NCBI RefSeq assembly: GCF_004798865.1
Contig: NW_025335568.1
Location: forward strand, 51,166,103 to 51,230,102
Origin: Varanus komodoensis
Lineage: Eukaryota > Chordata > Lepidosauria > Squamata > Varanidae
Reading direction: 5' to 3'
DNA length: 64,000 bases
Of this stretch, positions 50,001 to 59,000 are shown piece by piece. Under the pieces are notes generated by a model. It did not search any database. It had not been told where the DNA came from and worked only from the letters and a program-made list of their open reading frames with translations. A program made the translations under genes and the position numbers. Each line of letters begins with the position of its first letter. The stretch's first letter is position 1.

Positions 50001-53000
50001 CTCCGCAAACTGGATTGTTTCAGATGTGTTGTGCTGCTGTCTGGGAATGCTGCAAGTTGTATCCCCACACATCTGGAGGGTCCCAGGTTGGGTAAGGCTG
50101 ATCTAGTGGCTCTGATCCACAAACAAAGGACCAAATGCTGGGGTTGCCCTGTCCTCTTCTATGAGCAGCACTGCTCAAGTGAAGAACATCTGCTTCCCCT
50201 CATGCAAGAAGCAGGAGAATCCTGAGTTGCTGATGCTATGAATCACATTACAAACATACATACATATGAAGTTGACTAACTATTGCTCTGACCATTAGTT
50301 AATCCAGCCTATGTTTGTCTTCTCTGACTGGCAGCAGCCTTCCAGGGCCTCAGACAGTGGTCTTTTCCAGGATCTGCTATACAGGATCGAACCTGGGACC
50401 ACCTTTACGGAATTCACCTTCTCCCCTATCAGGTGCACCAAAGAGGTATGCTGTTAGTGGCCTCACTGGCCTCCATTCCTGGCAAGCCCTGCATGACCCA
50501 TCTGCTTCCACATCAGGTGCAGCAGCCCAAATGACACCTGATGTGGAAGAAGGTGGGTCATGCAGGGAATGGAGACACAGAAGAGGAGTACTGGAAGCAG
50601 CTGCATAGGGATCACCAAAAATGGAGCCCTGTGTGACTGCTAGCAGCATACATGGAAGGTTGCCGGTTGTGTGACCTTCCTTTTGTGAATGTTCACAGAT
50701 TTTATCTCAGCTAGGCTCACTTTGCAAGAATGGCCTAAGCATGAGAGAAAGAATGCAAATGCTAGAGGGACAAATTCTCGAAGGGTTTGCTGCAACTCTA
50801 ATCTGGTTGCAAAATACCTGCTCAAGGACCCTGCCCAGGAAAGAAACATTTGCCACGTTAAAGCCTGCAGGTCCAAAGAGAACTCTGCCTCATCACTATC
50901 TCTTTCAGGTGGCCCAGGATACCTTTTCCCTGGCCTAGCAGGCTCCTCCTTTCCTGCCATTTTCTGTAAACCAAGGGAGGCAAGTATTCAATACGGAAAT
51001 GGATGCTCGAAACTTTTACAAAATTCCCACACAGTCTTATATACTCACTTGCAACATCTGATCCTGCCCCAGATTCACTGACTCCTAAACAAGTCACAAC
51101 ATCTCCAGCTATGGCAGGAACAAGGAACTCTCTTTTCAGCTCATCGGATCCAAATCTGCAAAGCAATACATTCAAACATTTCACTTGATAGACTTTAAAA
51201 GCTATCTAGAAGACTGTTATATTATAGGATTCCTTCTCTCCAGCCAACTCCTTTTTTTTAAAGGGGAGATTAATACCTCTCCTGAAACCACCAACCACTT
51301 AGTGGTTCCCAGGCTTTACTGCAGGGATCTTTTTCCTGGTATTGTATTTCAATATCCTTCCAGCCATCTTCTATATTTAAAAAGGAAAGCAGAAACACTG
51401 CCCACTCCCCCAAGCAGAATTTTTTTTTAATTCTCCCTCTTCTTGTCAAAGAGACAGAAAATGACAGTGCCTCTTTTATAAGGAGAGGAAAAAATGTGAA
51501 AATAGGGTCAGGGCTCATTCAGCCCAGCACTAGTTTCTCCATTCTAAAAGGCTGAAATGCCTTAGTAACATGTAGTTACTTGCAGTGTTTTAAGCCAAAA
51601 TAGGCTGGTATTTTTGGCTCCTTGACTCAACATTCCTAATGGATGCAGACATATGGAAACAGGAAAGCATGTGGGGGCTTTGCTGCTGCAGAGGAAGGTT
51701 TTGCTCTCTCTCACACTTCCCTTAGCATCCCTAAAGCCACAGATACAGTCTCCTAGGTGGGATTTTGTGTGCCTATAAAAGCCCTGCTGGATTTCGAAAC
51801 TGAAAGATGGAGAAGGACGACTACAGGTACAAAATACACAAATTAAGAAAATAGCTGAAGATTTTTTTGTAAGGTTACACCGGAAGGAGTTTTCGATCGA
51901 GAAGGTAAAAGAATACATTCGAAAGGGAGATTTACCAAAATTACCAGAAAAGTATCAAAAAATATTGAATCAAGAAGTAACAACTATGGAAATAACAGAG
52001 GCAATCATGCGACAAAAGAACGAAAAACCCCCGGTCCGGATGGGCTACCAGCTGAATTTTACAAATCTTTTGAGGGAATTTTTGCTACCTTTCTCAAAGA
52101 CATATGTAATGAAGCATTGTTAACTGCTAAAATACCAGATACCTGGACAGAGGCAAATATCACATTAATACCGAAAGAAGATAGGACTTAAAACAGATTC
52201 AAAATTACAGCCCCATATCATTATTAAATATGGACTATAAAATTTTTGCCTCTATATTGGCAGAAAGGTTGAAGAAGTTTTTAATAGACTTTATTAATCC
52301 AGACCAAAATGGTTTTCTACCTAAAAGACAAATGAAGAACAATCTGAGGACTATTTTGGATATCCTAGAATACTACGAGACACACATGGAAAAATCAGTG
52401 GCTCTACTGTTTGTAGATGCCCAGAAAGCCTTTGATAATATTAATTGGCAATTCATGATGCAACAGATGGACCAAATGGAGTTTGGGGGAAAATTTATGA
52501 ATGCGATATCAAGCATCTATCAAAGACAATCAGCCAGGATTTTAATTAATGGAGAACGTACAAGGGCTATAGAGATACAAAAGGGTACAAGGCAGGGATG
52601 CCCTCTGTCACCCCTGCTGTTCATCCTGACTTTAGAGGTCTTGAATAGAAATATTAGGGATGACAAGGACATTAAAGATACTAAAATTAGGGATGAAAAG
52701 TATAAATTGCAAGCATTCACAGATGATTTGGTCTGTATAATAGAGGAACCTTTTGTAACAATCCCTAAACTTTTACAACGGATTGAAGAATATGGTGAGG
52801 TTACGGGGATGAAAATAAATAAGGAAAAAATGAAACTTTTAGTTAAAAATCTTACACAAGATCAGAAAAAAAGACTCCAAGAACAAGTGGACTTGCAGAT
52901 TGTCGAAAAGGTTAAATACTTGGGAATCTATCTTACAGCTAAATGCACAACTTTGAAAGAAGACAATTATGATAAATTATTGAAAGATATTAAAGGTGAA

Positions 53001-56000
53001 CTGGAAGGATGGGCCAATTTGCAACTGTCTTTGATGGGAAGAGTTGCACTGGTTAAAATGAACACACTGCCAAAACTTTTGTTTTTGTTCCAAATGATTC
53101 CCGTAAAAATTGATAAAAAATTTTTTGAGGATTTAAATTTCGAGATTTATTTGGAGAAAAAAGAAAGCAAGGATTAAACTGAAAATGCTTCAGGAAACCA
53201 AAAAGAATGGGGGTTTTGGTTTACCGGATTGGATGTTGTACTATCAAGCATCTATTTTAACTTGGCTAAAAGAATGGATAACCTTGCGAAATAAGAGAAT
53301 TTTGTATCTTGAGGGTCATGATTTGCAAATGGGTTGGCAGGCTTATATGTGGCATGAGAAGGTTAAGTCTCATGGGACTTTTTTAAGCCACTTTATTAGA
53401 AGATCATTAATGTCAGTGTGGGAAAAGTTAAAGTCAAAATTGTATAATAAGTTACCAAGATGGCTTTCACCTATGGAAGTTTTTGTGTATCCGAATGTTT
53501 TGAATTTTGAAGGGATCATAAGATATGATGATATTTTGGATAAGGATGGAGGCCTAAACCTAGATCAAGAAATACAAGAACAGGGACTCAATATCTCGTG
53601 GTGGTATAAGGTGCAGATGCAATCAAGATATGCTAAAGATTGTAAAATATGGGGGTTTTATAAAGACCTAACAGCCTTTGATCAAGTGATGTTAAAAACA
53701 AATGAGAAAATGATTAAAAGAATTTATGAGTTCCTACTTGACAGGAAAATAGAAGAGGAACAGGTTAAGGAAACTATGATAACATGGGCACAAAATTTTG
53801 GATATAATATTGAATTAGAAAAGTGGCAAAAGTTATGGGAGAGAAATATTAAGGTAACTTTAGCAACTTCGTATAAAGAAAATTTATATAAAATGTTTTA
53901 TAGATGGTATTTGTCACCAAATCGGTTAGCTAAAATGTTGCCAAATATGTCAAACAGATGTTGGAAATGTAAACATGATGTGGGTACTTTTTACCATATG
54001 TGGTGGACTTGTGAATATGTGAAAAAGTATTGGATTAAAATACATAAATGGCTTGAGGAAACGCTACAAAAACCCTTAGCTTTTAAACCTGAAGTTTTCT
54101 TGTTAGGTATTGTACCAGAAAATATTAGCAAACAAGAAATGTATTTGATACTACATTTAATCACAGCAGCGAGGATTGCGCTTGCTCAATACTGGAAGAG
54201 TGAGGAACTACCCACTGAGGAACTGATTTTAAAAAAGATTCTGGACTGTGCAGAAATTGACAGATTGACTCTATTATTGAAGGAGAAAGAAGATACTGAC
54301 TTCTATCAAACTTGGGACCTTTTTTACAAGTGGCTGGAGAAACAGGACTTGGCTTAGATTTAAAGATGTCTTTAAATTGTTATAAATCGATTTGAATATG
54401 ATTATAGAATGATTAAAAGATATGTTATAGGGAGCTGACCCAGTACGTCCGATGTATTTGATGATTGATTATTCTTTTAGTTTTTAGTTTTAAATCTTAA
54501 TAAAAAATGTGCAAAAGGAAAAGCCCTGCTGGATAAGATCAAAAGTTCGCCTCCCCCAGCCTCCCTCTTCCCAAGCTAGCCAAGCACAACAGGGTGCAAC
54601 GCCAGCTTCCCGGTCCTACTCCCCAGTGCCTGCACGCAGAGACACGCTGCTTCCAATAGCAGGAGATGGAGCCATTGTCACTAATAGGTTTGGATAGCCT
54701 TATCCTCAGTGCACATTTCCAGTCCTTTTTGAAAAGCCATATGAGATGGCAGCCATTGCTACAATTTATCAAGAAACATGTGAGTTTTGTTAAGTTCCTT
54801 TAAAAATAATCAACACAATTTTCACCCTGCCCCAGTGAGTTTCACAGCAAGCTCAATACTAAAATGCTGAACTTTTGTATGTGGACTTAAGCTGTATTTA
54901 TTTATTTATTTTCCACCTTTCTCCCATTATGAAACTCAAGATGGCTTCATGCAGTTCCCAGTCTCCCCTCCAAGCTCAAGCAAGCTCCAGCCCTGTTTAG
55001 CTTCAACATGCTGGATTCCTTATGTACCTTCATGCCATTCTCCACATGCCTGTTGTGTAGCATGTGCTCTGTCCCCCAGTACAAAAAACTTCACATAAAA
55101 TAGTGCTTGGAACCACAGAAATATTTAAGCACAGTCATAGTTCATTGAACTAATAATTTGAATGAAAATGGGCCAGGTTTCATCTGTAAAACTGGCGAGG
55201 AAAGGAGAGGAAGGTCACAGAGGACCTCTATCTCTCACAGCAACCAGTTACACAGCCTGTTTCACAACTAGAAGCTTGTATTTGCTGAAGTTGGCCACAT
55301 TCCACCATTACTCTGAGCATGTATGCAGATTCCCACAAACATTAAAGATGAAACAAGATGTAACACTTAGACATGTGCAATATGCTGCTAGCGAGGTGGA
55401 TGTTCCACCTAACAGGTTTTTTTGTGCCCTGTTGTTGCTGAATTTGCTACTAACATATTGTGGCACTGGCAGCAAAAAGCAGGATTTTCAGAAGAAAACA
55501 AGGCATGCAGGGAGCATGCACCTAATGGCTCTCCCAGAGCTTCCCAGGAATGTGAATTTGCAGCAGTCAATTCAAGGGAGGGAGGCCCCTGGCCCCTAGG
55601 GTGTGTAGGGTGTTAGATCAGCGAGGAACAGGGAGCACAAACATGATTCATTCATGACATTCCACACCCTAAATATTAACCCTAGAACAAACCTAAATAC
55701 AACTTGTCTGAATGGAGCTAAAGGATTTTGGGAGTCACAGCAAAGTCCAAACATCTTTAAATATACTATCCTCAGTCACTGCATATAAATTCCCCTGCAA
55801 CTCAGCAAAAAGCTTTTTAATTCCTCTTAAAGAGCAATCAATTCACATTCTAGCAGATGGGATTCTCACTGCATCCAGCAAAAACATGCCTAATGCTTGT
55901 ACTTCATTCTGATTCAGGTGGGGCCTATGCTCCATTCTCCTAACATGTTGGTGACGTTGAAATTGATAGCACTTGTTCATCTTGTACAAGTCACAGAGGG

Positions 56001-59000
56001 ATGAAAAAAAGCAGCATGAAGTGTTGTGCAACTGAATTAATTATAAAGTCAGGAAAGTTTCTAATTAGGTCAGACACTTTATGACATATCGTTAGTAGAA
56101 AATTGTGGCTTCAAGTATGAACAGCTGCAGGTGGGTTCTTTACATGCCACATTTCATTAAATTGCATGATGCTCGTCTCTTTTCAAGACCACATTCGAAC
56201 TGCCTGATCATATGACCCACTTCAAAGTAAATGGCAGGCCTCCTGGGACAAGCACTGCAAGTGGCGCTTAAGTGGCACAGCAATTCTTGTCAGCTAACAT
56301 CTAACAACCCATAAAGATGACTGAACAGTACGAATATTAAGAAAAAGTCAATATTATAAAGCATGTGTTGCAATGTTCCTTATTTTCCAGGGAAAATCCC
56401 AGTTTTCTGATTAATGTTCTGATAAATTTAGTTTCTCTTTTGTCCGTTCTTTTCCTTAGGAGAATGCCTTGTTGAAGTTGTGTGTATTGTTCATGTTGTC
56501 ATTTTTCAGAGTTTGGCTTCTCCCCCAGTATGTACAGAACAAGTTAGGTGCTAATGGATGCCTTTTCTGTCTAGTACGCACTCATGTCAATGCATGTGTG
56601 TGAACACTGCTTCGACACTGTGGCTGCTGTGTGAATGGCAATCTGCAAGCCTATCTTTCTCCTAAAGGACCATGGCCCTCTTCTCACTTAAAGCAGTGCA
56701 GGGCAGATTTCTACAGAGTAAACGAATACAGGAGAGGGCCATTACCACTGTACAGCAGCAAGGCATGGATGTTTAGGCCCTGGTCTCTGGTATGATAATG
56801 GATACCTCACAAGTGTCCCTCTTCTTCATCTGTGAAATGGTGGAGCTCATGGAAAGTGCATTGCAGTCTGTAAAATGCTCACACTTTTATGTTTCTTATT
56901 ATCAGGAGGATGGAGAACTGTTTGGCCCCAGACTGGAGTGTCTTTCAGGCAGGGACCAGATAATATCAGAATGTGTCCTCTCTCCCAGAGCCAGCAAAAG
57001 GTGGTGCTTCCATAGCAGTGGGAGGCATGGACTGATATGAAACCCCACTGGTCAGATCTGTCTTATTGGCCAGAGGTCCCTGTTCTTAAGTTAAGACAAT
57101 GTAATGCATAAAAATAGGTATCAGTTTAGGCAAATTACATATATATGCAGTTCCACACAGTATAAAAAGGAACACTTTATGTATTTGGGCCTGCTTCTCA
57201 ACTATAATGCGTGCGTGCGCTCTCATTCTGTGTGTGTTCTAGTGTGTTCTATGCTGTTGTCTCTGACTTATGGTGACCCTATGAAAGACATCCAAAATGG
57301 CCTGCTTATGACAGCTCCATTCAGCAGTTCCAAGTTCAAGGCCTTTACGGATTCAACCCATCTCATATTTGGTTTTCCCTTTCACCTTTTGCCTTTGGCT
57401 TTCTCTAACATGATTATCTTCCCCAGTGAGTCTTGCCTTCTCATGATGTGCTCGAAGACTGACACCCTCAGTTTTGTAATGTTTGCTTTTAGGGAAAGCT
57501 CTGGTTGGATTTGATCTAGGACCTACTTGTCTTTCTGTGGGCCCAAGGTATTCACAAAGGTCTCCTCCAGTACATTTCAAACACATCAATCGTCTTCTTA
57601 TCAGTTTTCTTCACTGTTCTTGCTAAAGCAACTTGCTAAACTTTTTACTTACACCTTCCTTATACTGGTAAACTTCTTACTTATGGGGCAGTTTTTTCCT
57701 TAGGCGTCATCAGCCTCCAACTATTGCAATATATTTCTTTGAATAGCCTCTAGGGGTTGTTTATGGGGTTTTCTTAGGGATTGCTAAAACGCAAGCCACT
57801 TTTTATCATGAGCTGAGGTTCCTCCTTCAAGCAAGCATGAGCAGCAGACCCTTTTCTGTCACTGGAGGAGTTTGCTATTCAGGGTCTGTGATAAGTAGAA
57901 CTTTAATCCTCCTTTGGAGAAAAAAAAATAGAAAGTACAATAGGATTAGCTTTTTATGACACATGGAGAAATGTTCAATGTTGTCTCCATGCCAGCAGGA
58001 CATGGTACCAGCCCAAAGGTAAGCTGCTGGTTCCTGAAGTAAATGGAAATGAATGGGAACACTTGTTTCTAAAAAAGCTAGTCAGGGCAGTCTGGTGGCC
58101 TGCCCCATCCCTGAGCATATCCACTGATTTTGGGGTTGTCTTGAGAAGCGCTTGATTACTGTTATGCCAGCTGTGCGTGCAAGCAGTGGTCAAGCTGGAT
58201 ACTGCCACAGTTCCTGGTAGACACAATCTCATGTTTCTCTGCTGCCAGGAGAGTCTAAATTTTTTGCTGCTAAGCAGCCTCACACATCTGGCAGATGTAA
58301 ACAAGGCCTACATCCTTCTGCCCCCTCAGCTGGAGGGAATGCAGCAGATTTTCCCATTTACATGCATTATCTGAGTTGCTTACTTTGACAGAAGCAAGTA
58401 TCCTACAGGCTGCCATTGCCACATTGCTGGAAAACACTTAAATGTGAGTCAACACATTGTGGGGGAATAAAACCCAGACTTCTGCTATTTATTTGTTTAC
58501 TTTAAACCACAGGGGAGAAAGAAACAATAATAAAGCTTGTTCTGGGGGCTGCCTTGCACAGTGGTATTGCACAGAGCGGCCACGTTATTCTCAGCAGTGT
58601 AATAAAAGGCTACAGTGTTGAAGGAAACCATTAAAGTGAAGACCTATAGCACCTGTATCCAACCCGTAGATCCACACCACACATTTTTAAAGGCAAAGGG
58701 AAAAATATAAGGGAAAAGCTTCATATTGAACAAAGGATCAAAAACTATTTACAATTCCAAGTTGTGCAGGTATACTTAAATATGGTGTTAATTCAAGTGG
58801 CAGAGAAGATGAGAAAGAAGGCAAAGTGTCTTTCTACATAGAACTCTTTCTCTTGTAATATAGGCATCTGCTATATGTTACCTTGGCAACCACGGACTGT
58901 ATACATGCAAAGCAGTTAACAGGATTTAAATCTTGCTCATCTACACATGCCAATTTGGCTTTCTTAGAGCTGATTTTGCAGGCTTCACTGGTAGTTCACA

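Larger units (their letters stand above)
49884..51048 (-). other. Acyl-CoA dehydrogenase intron with SINE and hairpin
   Basis: About 1.2 kb. It holds a palindromic repeat half near 50030-50105, a tRNA-derived SINE at about 50268-50412 and the inverted repeat at 50461-50584. No other exon was recognised. Confidence 0.8.
51792..54518 (+). mobile_element. L1 LINE, 5'-truncated
   Basis: A 2.7 kb element encoding the back half of L1 ORF2. A 15-base duplication, AAAAGCCCTGCTGGA, flanks it exactly at 51777-51791 and 54519-54533. The coding part runs from a damaged stretch after 51820 (fragments like [14 protein letters not shown]), through the reverse transcriptase, to a Cys-rich end and TAG near 54357. 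It ends with a short 3' UTR and AATAAAAAATG tail. It is antisense to the host gene and disrupted by several stops and frameshifts. It inserted into an older repeat whose 'aagccctgctggataagatc' resumes after it. Confidence 0.95.
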
